DNA from: Lachnospiraceae bacterium
Lineage (GTDB): Bacteria; Bacillota; Clostridia; Lachnospirales; Lachnospiraceae
Assembly: GCA_014804485.1 (NCBI GenBank)
Contig: JAAUZT010000012.1
Span: 88,729-132,574, forward strand
DNA length: 43,846 nucleotides
Direction: 5' to 3'
The position numbers were made by a program, and so were the translations under genes. The first letter of the stretch is position 1. Each line of letters begins with the position of its first letter. Positions 24,152 to 32,290 of this stretch are shown one piece after another. The notes below the pieces were generated by a model. The model had not been told where the DNA came from. It saw only the letters and a list, made by a program, of their open reading frames with translations, and did no database searches.

Positions 24152-24406
24152 ATGTTTCGTTTGTTTGAAAAGAAGTTAAATAATAAAATGAAAAAGCAAC
24201 TTGTTAATATGTATTGGTGCATGATGAATGATAGGTATGCTACGAATCAACATTTATTTGATGCACTTCAGCGCGGGGATAAACTTATGGTTGAGTCTTG
24301 TCTTGCCCGTCTTTCTTGCCTACATCAGTACGCTGTAATGCTTTTTAAAATAATGAAGGAGAAAGAAATTTTTATTGCAGGAGAACGACGTAATGAATCT
24401 GAATGA
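24152..24406 (+). CDS. Small AT-rich helical protein before the integrase
   Basis: An 84-residue, mostly helical, basic protein rich in Met and Lys. TGGAGG lies six bases before the ATG at 24152; an in-frame upstream ATG at 24131 lacks a ribosome site. It overlaps the integrase start by 14 bases, which suggests coupled translation. The DNA is clearly more AT-rich than the integrase gene. Possible roles are directionality factor or integration regulator; no motif proves this. Confidence 0.55.
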   Translation: MFRLFEKKLNNKMKKQLVNMYWCMMNDRYATNQHLFDALQRGDKLMVESCLARLSCLHQYAVMLFKIMKEKEIFIAGERRNESE

Positions 24407-25484
24407 ATGGATCGATCTCGGAATCAGTAACGGAGTCGTAGATCTTCCGGAGATCGAAGAAAAGACCTTTGAAGAAATCTATAAACAGTGGTTCAGGATG
24501 AAGCTAAACGTGATCCGAGCTCAGAGCTGCGACCGGATCGAGGTAACTTATAACCGTTACTTTGCCGGATCATGGCTTGTCTCCTCTAACGTGTCCGCAC
24601 TGGATGAAGCTGCCTTTGTCCGTTTCCTAACTGGTGTTGTCATAGGATGGGGCAATATTACTGCGAAAGAGTTCAGCCGGATCTTCCAGATCGCTAACAA
24701 TGTCATGTCATATGCAAGATATCTGAACTTAGGCGGTGCAAGGCTGCTTGACTGGGAAGCGATACGCAGATATGTCCCGGAGGGTAAGATCGTCCCGGAT
24801 TGCCATCAGGACTTTGCAGTTCCCAGGGCGGATGTTGAGAAGCTGCTGCACATGGTGGTTGTCCGGAACATCTACCCGTTGAAGCGCTCCGCCTGTCTCT
24901 GTCTGGTCATGAATTTCTTCCTGGGCTTGCGCGTCGGTGAACTTGCTTCCCTTACATGGCAGGACGTGGATCTTGACCGCAAAGTTATCCGGATCTGCAA
25001 GACGGAAACAAAAGCATATAACCGGGATGATGAAGGGAACCGCTGCGGCACCATGGTCTACCAGGTTGTGGAAGACCTGAAAACCGTGTATTCAGTGCGT
25101 GAGATCCCGCTGCTTCCGGAAGCCATTTATATTCTGGATGTGCTGCGCTCCCATCATAAAGCTTGTGGTTATGAAAATCCTTATCTTGCTTATGACGGTC
25201 GTGATACGATCCTAGTTCGCTCTCTCGACCGTACGCTCCGGAAGCTCTGCAGGTATTGTGACGTGAAATATTTTAACACACACATGATCCGTAAGACGTT
25301 CGCGACTATGCTCCACGCCTCCGGCATGCCGACCAGATACATCAGTGATCTTCTGGGGCATTCGGAAATGGTAACAACAGAACGTAACTATATCCTGTCC
25401 TATCAGGATAACTATAACACCCTGTTATGTTATATGCATAAGGGACTTGATTTCAGACTGGAAGGAGGTGAACCAGATGACTGA
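24393..25484 (+). CDS. int: Tyrosine integrase of the prophage
   Basis: A 363-residue site-specific tyrosine recombinase. The N-terminal part (1-140) is a SAM-like core-binding domain; the catalytic residues are Arg180 (GLRVGELASL), a Lys near 203, His297 and Arg300 (HMIRKTF), His323 (LLGHS) and the nucleophile Tyr333 (TERNYI). It should recombine the tRNA-Gly target with the phage attachment site. The ATG at 24393 has GCAGGAG upstream at good distance; a TTG six codons earlier lacks one. The gene ends about 220 bases from the right attachment repeat. Confidence 0.92.
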   Translation: MNLNEWIDLGISNGVVDLPEIEEKTFEEIYKQWFRMKLNVIRAQSCDRIEVTYNRYFAGSWLVSSNVSALDEAAFVRFLTGVVIGWGNITAKEFSRIFQIANNVMSYARYLNLGGARLLDWEAIRRYVPEGKIVPDCHQDFAVPRADVEKLLHMVVVRNIYPLKRSACLCLVMNFFLGLRVGELASLTWQDVDLDRKVIRICKTETKAYNRDDEGNRCGTMVYQVVEDLKTVYSVREIPLLPEAIYILDVLRSHHKACGYENPYLAYDGRDTILVRSLDRTLRKLCRYCDVKYFNTHMIRKTFATMLHASGMPTRYISDLLGHSEMVTTERNYILSYQDNYNTLLCYMHKGLDFRLEGGEPDD

Positions 25485-25644
25485 AAAGGAAGTGCATGTT
25501 GAATATGATCTGCTGAAAGGAGACATAAACAGAATGTTTCTTACTGACGATCTCAAGGAACTTCATGTTGAGCATGAATATGCCAAAAAACGGATCGAAA
25601 GGATCTACGATTATCATTGTGCAAGATTAAATAACAAATGTTAG
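25477..25644 (+). CDS. Small protein downstream of the integrase, excisionase candidate
   Basis: A 55-residue charged helical protein beginning inside the end of the integrase gene (8-base overlap) with a very strong GGAAGGAGGTG ribosome site. It has no membrane segment. Its location between integrase and attachment site, its size and its coupled translation make it a recombination directionality candidate, but no helix-turn-helix motif is obvious. It may equally be an unrelated cargo gene. Confidence 0.5.
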   Translation: MTEKEVHVEYDLLKGDINRMFLTDDLKELHVEHEYAKKRIERIYDYHCARLNNKC

Positions 25645-25666
25645 TTAATTATCTGTAACCGTAAAC

Positions 25667-25692
25667 AAAAGAGCCTGCTAATCAGCAAGCTC
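25667..25692 (-). terminator. Phage-supplied terminator for the tRNA-Gly gene
   Basis: On the minus strand GAGCTTGCT and AGCAGGCTC form a stem with one G-T pair and a four-base loop, followed by TTTTGTTT. It lies just after the tRNA 3' end and replaces the host terminator that integration moved to 16334-16359. Confidence 0.65.
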
Positions 25693-25703
25693 CATTCTTA
25701 GGC

Positions 25704-25727
25704 CAGAGCGCGAGACGGGACTCGAAC
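25704..25727. other. attR: second 24-bp attachment repeat, inside the tRNA gene
   Basis: Identical to 16362-16385. It covers the T-arm and acceptor end of the intact tRNA plus three downstream bases, so the incoming phage DNA restored the tRNA sequence exactly. Confidence 0.9.
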
Positions 25728-25779
25728 CCGCGACCCCGACCTTGGCAAGGTCGTGCTCCACCAACTGAGCCACTCGCGC
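25707..25779 (-). tRNA. tRNA-Gly (anticodon GCC)
   Basis: A 73-base cloverleaf on the minus strand. The acceptor stem GCGCGAG/CTCGCGC pairs perfectly, discriminator base T fits bacterial glycine tRNAs, the anticodon loop in ACCTTGCCAAGGT reads GCC, and the T-arm has GGTTCGAGTCC. CCA is not encoded. It is intact despite serving as the phage integration site. Confidence 0.95.
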
Positions 25780-25818
25780 ATATCAATGTCCGGCTTCTGT
25801 ACCGCTCGGACAATTGAT

Positions 25819-25847
25819 AGTATACTATATGCATTTTGCTTTGTCAA
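25819..25847 (-). promoter_or_regulatory. Promoter of the tRNA-Gly gene
   Basis: On the minus strand a consensus TTGACA (25842-25847) and TATACT (25819-25824) are 17 bases apart, about 40 bases before the tRNA. Confidence 0.75.
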
Positions 25848-25912
25848 CAACAAAATTTTTAATTTTCACGCTTAATTTACAAACTGTTATTCAGCCCTAT
25901 ATTTTCAGTCGT

Positions 25913-27532
25913 CTACTCGATCCGATCCTTATATTTTACCCGATAAATACGCCGCAGGGATTCGTTAATCCTCTCTTCCGAGATCTTGCCGTCCTGTACA
26001 GCCGCTAATACTGCCTCATAAGCCTTCTCGAAATCCTCCGGCATAAGCAGCATATCAGCACCGCCTTGGATTGCCATAACGGCCGCTTCCTCAGTAGTAT
26101 AATATTCGGTAATGGCACTCATATTCAGTGCATCCGTTATGATGATACCCTGAAATTCCAGTTCATTCCTCAAAACATCCGTCATAATCGTCTTGGACAG
26201 CGACGAGGGCACCGCTTCATCTTCCACCGCTGCCACCGTAATATGACTGACCATCACAAAATCTGCACCGGCCTCTATCCCGGCTTTAAACGGAATGAAA
26301 TCCGACCCTCGCATCTCATCCAGTGTCTTCTCCGTCTCTACTCTGCCGTCATGTGTATCCTCCTCGGCCGCCCCGATGCCCGGAAAATGCTTCAGACAGG
26401 AACTGACCCCGGTTCCTTCGATGCCCTCGACCACATTAGCTACCATATCGCCTACCATCTGCGCATCCGATCCGAAAACCCGATCGCCCATCGCACTTTT
26501 GCCGGAACCTGACACGTCCGCTACCGGTGCGAAATCCAAATTAAATCCTATTTCTTTCAGATAGGTTCCGATGGTAAGCCCAACCTCATATGCCTGCGCC
26601 GTATCTCCTGTTTCCCCGATCGCAGCCATATCATCCACCTTTATCACATCTATACCGCTGTTAGCCACTCTGCTGACGGAACCGCCTTCTTCATCTACCG
26701 CCATAAAGATCGGATACTTACTTTTGGAGACTGTACTGGCCAGCATTTCCGTAATTTGTTCCCTGTCGGTTATATTTTTATCAAAATAAATCAGTCCGCC
26801 GATGCCCCACTTATTTAGCGCTTCCTGTGTTCCATCGCCGGCCTTGGTAGCCGTATTAACACCCGTAAGCGCCTCCGGTGTCACAATAAACAATCCCGCA
26901 ACCTTATCCTCCAGCGGCATCGCCGAAATGGATGACTCTACAACCTCTCCCAAAGGATCGCTCTCCGGCTCTTCTTCAATCGGTTCGGGCGCAGCGATCA
27001 CCACGTCACGCGCTGCCTCCGCTTCCTGCTCCGCCTGTATCTGTGCTTCCATTTCCTCCTGTTGTCTGGCTAATCTCTTCTCTTTTGCGATATGCACCAC
27101 ACTTCTGCCCGCAATCACTCCACCGACAACGATAGCTGCTAAGAAAACAGCCACAACCGAATAGGATATGATCTGGTTGCGAATTCTTCTGCGTCTCCGA
27201 TAGGTACGCCGATCCATCTCTTCATCCTCTTCGAAGTCCTCATCGTCGTCTTCATATTCGTCAGGATCATCGTCTTCATCTTCGTCTGAAGCGTCATCTT
27301 CATCTGAACCATCATCTTCATCTTCATCTGAGTCTTCATATTCGTCTGAATCATCATCTTCTAAATCATCGTCTTCGTCTAAATCATCGTCTTCATCCGA
27401 ATCATCATCTATCTCTTCTTCATCATCCGCCTCGGATATCTCTTCGTCATCCTCAAAATCCTCATTATCTAATTCTTCGTTTTCGTATTCTTCATCTGAA
27501 TATTCGTATCCCCTGCGAAATAATTTTCCCAT
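25913..27532 (-). CDS. Membrane-anchored NagZ-like beta-N-acetylhexosaminidase (GH3)
   Basis: A 539-residue family 3 glycoside hydrolase. Residues 9-106 are almost only Asp and Glu with Ser and Tyr, followed by a basic patch (RRTYRRRRRIR), one membrane helix (121-141), a coiled linker and an extracellular GH3 domain from about 220. GH3 landmarks are EGGSVSRV, the NagZ-type KHFPGIG followed by DTHDG, which carries the His/Asp acid-base pair, and the nucleophile Asp in IITDALNMS. It probably trims N-acetylglucosamine from muropeptides at the cell surface. The ATG at 27532 has AGGAGG; the frame extends 16 codons upstream without one. The long acidic cytoplasmic tail is unusual. Confidence 0.85.
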   Translation of the reverse strand: MGKLFRRGYEYSDEEYENEELDNEDFEDDEEISEADDEEEIDDDSDEDDDLDEDDDLEDDDSDEYEDSDEDEDDGSDEDDASDEDEDDDPDEYEDDDEDFEEDEEMDRRTYRRRRRIRNQIISYSVVAVFLAAIVVGGVIAGRSVVHIAKEKRLARQQEEMEAQIQAEQEAEAARDVVIAAPEPIEEEPESDPLGEVVESSISAMPLEDKVAGLFIVTPEALTGVNTATKAGDGTQEALNKWGIGGLIYFDKNITDREQITEMLASTVSKSKYPIFMAVDEEGGSVSRVANSGIDVIKVDDMAAIGETGDTAQAYEVGLTIGTYLKEIGFNLDFAPVADVSGSGKSAMGDRVFGSDAQMVGDMVANVVEGIEGTGVSSCLKHFPGIGAAEEDTHDGRVETEKTLDEMRGSDFIPFKAGIEAGADFVMVSHITVAAVEDEAVPSSLSKTIMTDVLRNELEFQGIIITDALNMSAITEYYTTEEAAVMAIQGGADMLLMPEDFEKAYEAVLAAVQDGKISEERINESLRRIYRVKYKDRIE

Positions 27533-28201
27533 ATTTTTCCTCCTATTGTGTACCGACATACAAGATATAGTATGTGGCAATTATAATATAACCTATTTTT
27601 AGGAAATATGCCACATAATTTTTATGTTTACGTTTTTTATATCTCTTTGTATAAAGTACACGATTTAAGCGCACAGCGAAGCGGGTACTAATCCTTTCCG
27701 ATTAATACCCGCTTCTAAACTACGCTATCCAATGGTCCATACCTCCATTTTTCTTCCGTACTCTTTCCATTTCTCTTTCGTATGCATATACTGTAACGTC
27801 CGATTTTCTTATCATCTGTGATTCGTTACTTTCTCTTCTGTACTCGACTACGTTCTCACTGCTTTGTCATTGGTTCCTTATTCATTTGTACTTTAAATGG
27901 TTTTTAAATTATGTTTTCGGTGGACCGTACCTCTCTTTCTTTTAGAATATCTATATGAATTGTTCTTGTTTATGATTTTATTATATCACCTAATTTTTAT
28001 TTGTCAACACATTTCTTTAAAAAAATTATTATTTTTACATTTTTTCTCATTTATATATAAATTATCACATTTTTACCACATTTTCCCTATTATTTGCAGT
28101 CTTTTCATCACCTTGCAAACTTTTCACCGCTAATGCTATACTATTATTGTCTTTCAGAAATACAAATAAAAGTACATATAACAGGAAACGGAGGTAAAAC
28201 C
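27533..28201. other. Gene-free 670-base interval with a large palindrome
   Basis: No convincing gene is seen. A near-perfect 16-bp inverted repeat (27678-27693 and 27700-27715, loop CTTTCC, one mismatch) is not followed by a T run and so is not a standard terminator. The rest is pyrimidine-rich on the plus strand, then very AT-rich up to the LUD-protein leader. A minus-strand frame of about 31 codons (27720-27815) lacks a ribosome site. Confidence 0.5.
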
Positions 28202-28837
28202 ATGTCCCACAAACTAACCGCCCTAGGCAAACAGGCTGAGACAATTATTAAAAATCTGGAAAAACGCAATATGGAAGGTTTCTATTTCGAAACTGCCGCC
28301 GAATGTACACAGGCCATCGTCCAATCTATACCCGAAGGCTCTGTCATCAGTTGGGGCGGCAGCGAAAGTATCAAGGAATCCGGTCTGATGGACCGCATAC
28401 ATAACGGAGCATATGAACTGATTGACCGAGCTGCCGCAAAAGATCCGGAAGAAGCCCGTGCACTCTATGCACGTACCGTTCTCGCCGACTACTATCTGAT
28501 GAGCAGCAACGCCATCACACTGGACGGCGAACTGATCAATATCGATGGAAACGGCAACCGTGTCGCCTGCTTAATTCAGGGTCCGCGCCATGTCATCCTT
28601 GTAGTTGGCATGAATAAAGTTGTTACGGATGTGGAGAGCGGTATTGCCAGGGTGCGCAACATGGCTTCCCCGTCCAACGCGATCCGGCTTAACAGGAACA
28701 TTCCCTGCGCAGCTACGGGTACCTGCCATAACTGTCTCGCACCGGAATGCTTCTGCAATCAGATCGTGATCACAAGAAGAAGCGGTCACGCCGGAAGAAT
28801 CAAGGTATATCTGGTAGGAGAACCTCTCGGCTATTAA
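28202..28837 (+). CDS. LUD-domain (lactate-utilisation-like, YkgG/DUF162) protein
   Basis: A 211-residue LUD-domain protein related to LutC/YkgG. Family landmarks are the helical start, ISWGGSESIKESGL, DYYLMSSNAITLDGELINIDGNGNRV, VVGMNKVV and a C-terminal Cys cluster (TCHNCLAPECFC) that may bind metal or an iron-sulfur cluster. LutC takes part in lactate oxidation with LutA and LutB, which are absent here, so the stand-alone role is uncertain. GGAGG precedes the ATG at 28202; upstream in-frame codons are not preferred. Confidence 0.82.
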   Translation: MSHKLTALGKQAETIIKNLEKRNMEGFYFETAAECTQAIVQSIPEGSVISWGGSESIKESGLMDRIHNGAYELIDRAAAKDPEEARALYARTVLADYYLMSSNAITLDGELINIDGNGNRVACLIQGPRHVILVVGMNKVVTDVESGIARVRNMASPSNAIRLNRNIPCAATGTCHNCLAPECFCNQIVITRRSGHAGRIKVYLVGEPLGY

Positions 28838-28855
28838 AAAATCGAGCTCCGCTCG

Positions 28856-28923
28856 ATTACGAGCTTCGCGGGGTTGCGAGTTTCGCAAGGTTGCGAGTTT
28901 CGCAGGGTTGCGGAATATTGCTC
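28856..28923. repeat. 17-bp tandem repeats after the LUD gene
   Basis: Four 17-base units in a row: a degenerate first (28856-28872), two nearly identical ones (28873-28889 and 28890-28906, GTTGCGAGTTTCGCA core) and a decaying fourth. Each good unit contains the palindrome TGCGA/TCGCA. A small hairpin ATCGAG/CTCGAT comes just before. No coding sequence overlaps. Confidence 0.75.
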
Positions 28924-28983
28924 ATGAGATGCTACGTATCTTCGCAAACTCGTGCATGAACGGGCATTTTTCTATATAGTAAA

Positions 28984-29021
28984 AAGACAGGGCCGGCACA
29001 TAAAATGCTAAACCCTGTCTT
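28984..29021. terminator. Bidirectional terminator between the LUD gene and the aspartokinase gene
   Basis: AAGACAGGG and CCCTGTCTT form a perfect 9-bp stem with a 20-base loop. It is followed by ATTTTAT on the plus strand and TTTTTAC on the minus strand, suiting the convergent genes on either side. Confidence 0.75.
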
Positions 29022-29091
29022 ATTTTATCCGTATTTTCCTGCTGACCGGTTCGTATCCGGCAGCCCATTGACATAAAAATCCTTAAGTCTG

Positions 29092-30411
29092 TCAGATCTG
29101 GATTCTAACAAAAATATCATAGATGGCCTTAATTGCTCCCTCGAAATCTGCATTAGAAACACCGATGATAATATTTAACTCGCTGGAACCCTGGTCAATC
29201 ATCTTAACGTTGACATTGGCATGCGCCAGTGCCGAGAAGATTCTGCCGGCCGTACCGCGGGTAGACTTCATGCCTCGTCCCACAACGGCAATCAAAGCGA
29301 AATCTCCTTCAATCTCAATGTGATCGGGATCCGCCAGTCTGTGAATGGCAGACACCACCTGCTGCTCCTTATGCATAAACTCGTCCTGATGCACGAATAC
29401 AGTCATGGTATCAATTCCCGAAGGCACATGTTCGAATGAAATGCCGTTTTCCTCAAAGGCCTGTAATACCTTACGGCCGAACCCGATTTCCGAATTCATC
29501 ATATCTTTATCGATGTTCACCGCACAGAAACCTTTCTTGCCGGCAATGCCCGTGATCACATACTTCGATTTCTGACAGGTACTCTCCACAATCCATGTAC
29601 CGTTATCCTGCGGTGCATTGGTATTGCGGATATTGATGGGAATACCAGCTCTCCTGACGGGAAAGATCGCGTCCTCGTGAAATACCTGAGCGCCCATGTA
29701 TGCCAGCTCTCGCAGCTCCTTATATGTGATGGTTTCGATCCCCTCCGGCTTATAGATAATGCGCGGATCGGCAATCAAAAATCCTGATGTGTCCGTCCAG
29801 TTCTCATATACATTGGCCTTCACCGCTCTCGCCACGAGGGAACCGGTAATATCGGAGCCACCCCTTGAGAAAGTCTTTACCCTGCCGTCCCCATATGCAC
29901 CATAGAAGCCGGGAATTACCGCAAATTCCACATGCTCCAGTCTATCCTGCAGCTTCTTGTTGGTGAGTTCGGCATCAAATTCTCCGTCATCACTAAAAAG
30001 AACGACCTGCGCAGCATCCACGAATTCAAATCCCAGATACTCCGCCATAATAATCCCGTTCAGATACTCTCCCCGAGAAGCGGCATAATCAGAACCTGCC
30101 TTCTGTTTAAAATTCTTCTCAATGGTCTTAAATTCATCCTCCAGGCTCAGCTTTAGCTCCAGCCCGTCGATAATCTCCTGATATCTCTCCTTGATCGCCT
30201 GAAGCTGTGCTTTAAAATCACTGCCCTGCTCCGCCAGATCATAGCAGGTATACAGCATATCCGTCACTTTCGTATCATCGGCATCGCGCTTGCCCGGTGC
30301 GGAAGGCACTACGAACCGGCGCTCGCTGTCCGCCCGAACGATATTTCCCACTTTTTTAAACTGCTCGGCGCTTGCAAGCGAACTGCCGCCGAATTTCACT
30401 ACTTTTCTCAT
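29092..30411 (-). CDS. lysC: Aspartate kinase
   Basis: A 439-residue aspartokinase that phosphorylates L-aspartate, the first step to lysine, threonine and methionine. The N-terminal KFGGSSLAS motif binds substrate and ATP, FSRGGSDITGSLVA is the conserved central motif, and the last 140 residues form two ACT domains (starting around GFCAVNIDKDMM and FALIAVVGRGM) that give feedback control by an amino acid. It follows hom by 46 bases in a leftward three-gene operon with an ACT protein. Which end product inhibits it cannot be told from motifs; the gene name denotes the family only. Confidence 0.9.
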   Translation of the reverse strand: MRKVVKFGGSSLASAEQFKKVGNIVRADSERRFVVPSAPGKRDADDTKVTDMLYTCYDLAEQGSDFKAQLQAIKERYQEIIDGLELKLSLEDEFKTIEKNFKQKAGSDYAASRGEYLNGIIMAEYLGFEFVDAAQVVLFSDDGEFDAELTNKKLQDRLEHVEFAVIPGFYGAYGDGRVKTFSRGGSDITGSLVARAVKANVYENWTDTSGFLIADPRIIYKPEGIETITYKELRELAYMGAQVFHEDAIFPVRRAGIPINIRNTNAPQDNGTWIVESTCQKSKYVITGIAGKKGFCAVNIDKDMMNSEIGFGRKVLQAFEENGISFEHVPSGIDTMTVFVHQDEFMHKEQQVVSAIHRLADPDHIEIEGDFALIAVVGRGMKSTRGTAGRIFSALAHANVNVKMIDQGSSELNIIIGVSNADFEGAIKAIYDIFVRIQI

Positions 30412-30457
30412 AATATTATCCTCGTAATTCTATCTTATTTCCCATAACATTTAAAAC

Positions 30458-31666
30458 TTACGCGCTCATGATTCGTATCCTGTTGATACATCCGCCGATC
30501 TTCTCGATCTTATCGTTGAACTCTTTCTCGGTCATCACCTGCGTCATAAAACCGAATTCCTCCGTGATTCCCACATTGACCTCGGCAAGTGAGCCGAACG
30601 CTTCCATCGCCGCATCTTTGCGCTCAGCCGCAACTCTGACGAAGAACTTGCACTTATGATTTCCAATCTGTTCAACCTTTACATCATCATTCTCCCAGAA
30701 GCACATAACCGTCTTGCCCTGATGTCTCGCGCAATCTACTACATCAGAGACCACCGCGCTGGCTGTGGGCAGTTTACCTGCACCGCGTCCATAATACATA
30801 GAATCTCCCAGCATATTACCATGCACATAGATGGCATTAAACACATCGTTCACACAGTATAACGGATGTTCCCTGGAAATCATAAAAGGCGCAACCATCG
30901 CAAAGAAGCCCTCCTCCGTATCCCTGCTCATGGCTAGCAGCTTCACGGATTTGTTCATCTGCTTTGCATATAAGAAATCCGCCGCAGATATCTTGGTGAT
31001 ACCCTCCGTGTAGATTTCTTCATATTTCACATTCTTACCGCACATCAGCGAGGAGAGAATGGCAATCTTGCGGCACGCATCATAGCCTTCCACATCCGCC
31101 TCAGGATTTCTCTCTGCGTATCCCTTCTCCTGTGCTTCCTTCAACACATCCTCGAAATCCGCACCCTCTTTATCCATTTTAGTCAGAATATAGTTAGTTG
31201 TTCCGTTTAAAATACCAGTAATAGAATCAATTTTCTCCGCTGTCAGTGAATAATTAAGCGGACGAATAATCGGGATACCGCCACCCACACTTGCCTCAAA
31301 CAGATAATTACAATGGTTCTCTCTTGCGATACGAATCAGCTCCGGTCCGTGGTTTGCCACCAGTTCCTTGTTAGATGTGCACACGCTCTTTCCCGCCAGC
31401 AGCGCCTGCTTTGAAAAATCATACGCCGGCTTGATGCCGCCCATCGTCTCGCAGATCACCGTAACCTCCGGATCATTCAGAATAATATTATAATCATGTA
31501 CTACCTTATCCTCATACGGATCACCCGGAAAATCCCTTAAATCCAGAATATACTTGATATTCAGCTCCGTGGCCGCCCTCTTGTCGATATCTTTCTTATT
31601 CGTCTCGATTACTTCCACAACACCGCTTCCCACCGTGCCGTATCCTAATACCGCTACATGAATCAT
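30458..31666 (-). CDS. hom: Homoserine dehydrogenase
   Basis: A 402-residue homoserine dehydrogenase reducing aspartate semialdehyde to homoserine for threonine and methionine. The N-terminal Rossmann motif is GYGTVGSGV, the catalytic region has GILNGTTNYILTKM and AERNPEADVEGYDACRK, and the C-terminal part carries an ACT domain of the usual feedback type (VRVAAERKDAAMEAF onwards). It lies between the ACT protein and aspartokinase genes on the same strand with short gaps, so the branch-point enzymes are co-expressed. Confidence 0.92.
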   Translation of the reverse strand: MIHVAVLGYGTVGSGVVEVIETNKKDIDKRAATELNIKYILDLRDFPGDPYEDKVVHDYNIILNDPEVTVICETMGGIKPAYDFSKQALLAGKSVCTSNKELVANHGPELIRIARENHCNYLFEASVGGGIPIIRPLNYSLTAEKIDSITGILNGTTNYILTKMDKEGADFEDVLKEAQEKGYAERNPEADVEGYDACRKIAILSSLMCGKNVKYEEIYTEGITKISAADFLYAKQMNKSVKLLAMSRDTEEGFFAMVAPFMISREHPLYCVNDVFNAIYVHGNMLGDSMYYGRGAGKLPTASAVVSDVVDCARHQGKTVMCFWENDDVKVEQIGNHKCKFFVRVAAERKDAAMEAFGSLAEVNVGITEEFGFMTQVMTEKEFNDKIEKIGGCINRIRIMSA

Positions 31667-31727
31667 AATATTGCTCCTCTCTTTATCCCTTGTGACTTAC
31701 CTTGCAAGTCCGAAAACGCTTCTTGCA

Positions 31728-32171
31728 CTATTGCTTCGCCACAATCTTCACATTGTGGACGCCCGTCTTTGCCTCCATTGCCTCTATCATCTCTGACACG
31801 TTCCCCGTAGTCGGAAGCACCTGTACACTAAGACTTAAAGATGCCACACCGTTTATGGGAATACTCTGATGAATCGTCAGAATATTAGCTCCGCAGTCCG
31901 CTACGATCTTAAGAACGTCTGACAAAAGTCCTGTCTCATCGTCCATCTGAAATGTAAGGGTGATCGTTGTTCCCTGTGCATTATCATGAAAAGGGAAAAT
32001 ATCATCCTTATATTTATAGAAAGAACTCCGACTGATTCCTACCTCATCTACCGCTTCCTGCACGGATAAAGCCCTTCCTGAGTCCACCAGCCGCTTGGCT
32101 TCCACGACCTTAAGCAACACCTCAGGAACGGCTTTCTGTTTTACTACATAGTAGCCGGCCGTCTCCTTCAT
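31728..32171 (-). CDS. ACT-domain regulatory protein (PheB/UPF0735-like)
   Basis: A 147-residue protein with an N-terminal helix-turn-helix-like segment (RALSVQEAVDEVGISRSSFYKYKDDIFPF) and a C-terminal ACT domain (TLTFQMDDETGLLSDVLKIV). This is the PheB/UPF0735 family, usually found directly before hom and thought to sense an amino acid. It is the first gene of the hom-aspartokinase operon and has its own promoter at 32229-32257, so it may autoregulate the operon. Confidence 0.85.
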   Translation of the reverse strand: MKETAGYYVVKQKAVPEVLLKVVEAKRLVDSGRALSVQEAVDEVGISRSSFYKYKDDIFPFHDNAQGTTITLTFQMDDETGLLSDVLKIVADCGANILTIHQSIPINGVASLSLSVQVLPTTGNVSEMIEAMEAKTGVHNVKIVAKQ

Positions 32172-32228
32172 AACATAACCACGCCTCTCTGTCTTTGCAC
32201 CACAGACACATGTTTGTCACCGAGGGAT

Positions 32229-32257
32229 ATTTTAGCACAACTATACAATAATAGCAA
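32229..32257 (-). promoter_or_regulatory. Promoter of the ACT-hom-aspartokinase operon
   Basis: On the minus strand TTGCTA (32252-32257) and TAAAAT (32229-32234) are 17 bases apart, giving a leader of about 50 bases. No T-box or lysine-riboswitch-like structure is visible in that short leader. Confidence 0.6.
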
Positions 32258-32290
32258 GCTGAAATTGTGAAATATTTTCATTACGCCTTT

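Larger units (their letters stand above)
16362..25727. mobile_element. Integrated filamentous phage (inovirus prophage) of a Gram-positive host
   Basis: The region lies between 24-bp direct repeats at a tRNA-Gly gene, so the excised circle would be 9,342 bp. Its contents follow inovirus logic: rolling-circle Rep, small DNA-binding and membrane proteins, a short major coat precursor, a long adsorption protein, a small pVI-like protein, a Zot/pI ATPase, then a tyrosine integrase next to the attachment site. All virion genes run rightward; the regulator pair runs leftward. No tail, capsid, terminase or conjugation genes are present, and no secretin, in line with a single-membrane host. Every key frame is open, so it may be functional. 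Confidence 0.9.

Noticed and set aside
16362..25727. Element considered as an integrative conjugative or mobilisable element because of the Rep_trans relaxase-like protein and tyrosine integrase.
   Set aside because: No coupling protein, VirB4 or other transfer genes. The ATPase is Zot-like and the coat precursor and pIII-like genes fit a filamentous phage.
27678..27715. Large palindrome considered as a terminator for the hexosaminidase or a CRISPR-like unit.
   Set aside because: It lies upstream of the minus-strand gene, lacks a T-run on either strand, and occurs once in the window.
27720..27815. A 31-codon minus-strand frame starting MIRKSDV, with coding-like charge pattern.
   Set aside because: No ribosome site and too short. 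Could be the decayed end of a gene, but nothing supports expression.
28856..28923. Tandem repeats considered as a CRISPR array.
   Set aside because: Units are directly adjacent with no spacers and there are no cas genes.
32172..32290. Searched the leader of the amino-acid operon for a T-box or lysine riboswitch.
   Set aside because: The leader is only about 50 bases from the predicted promoter and shows no such structure.
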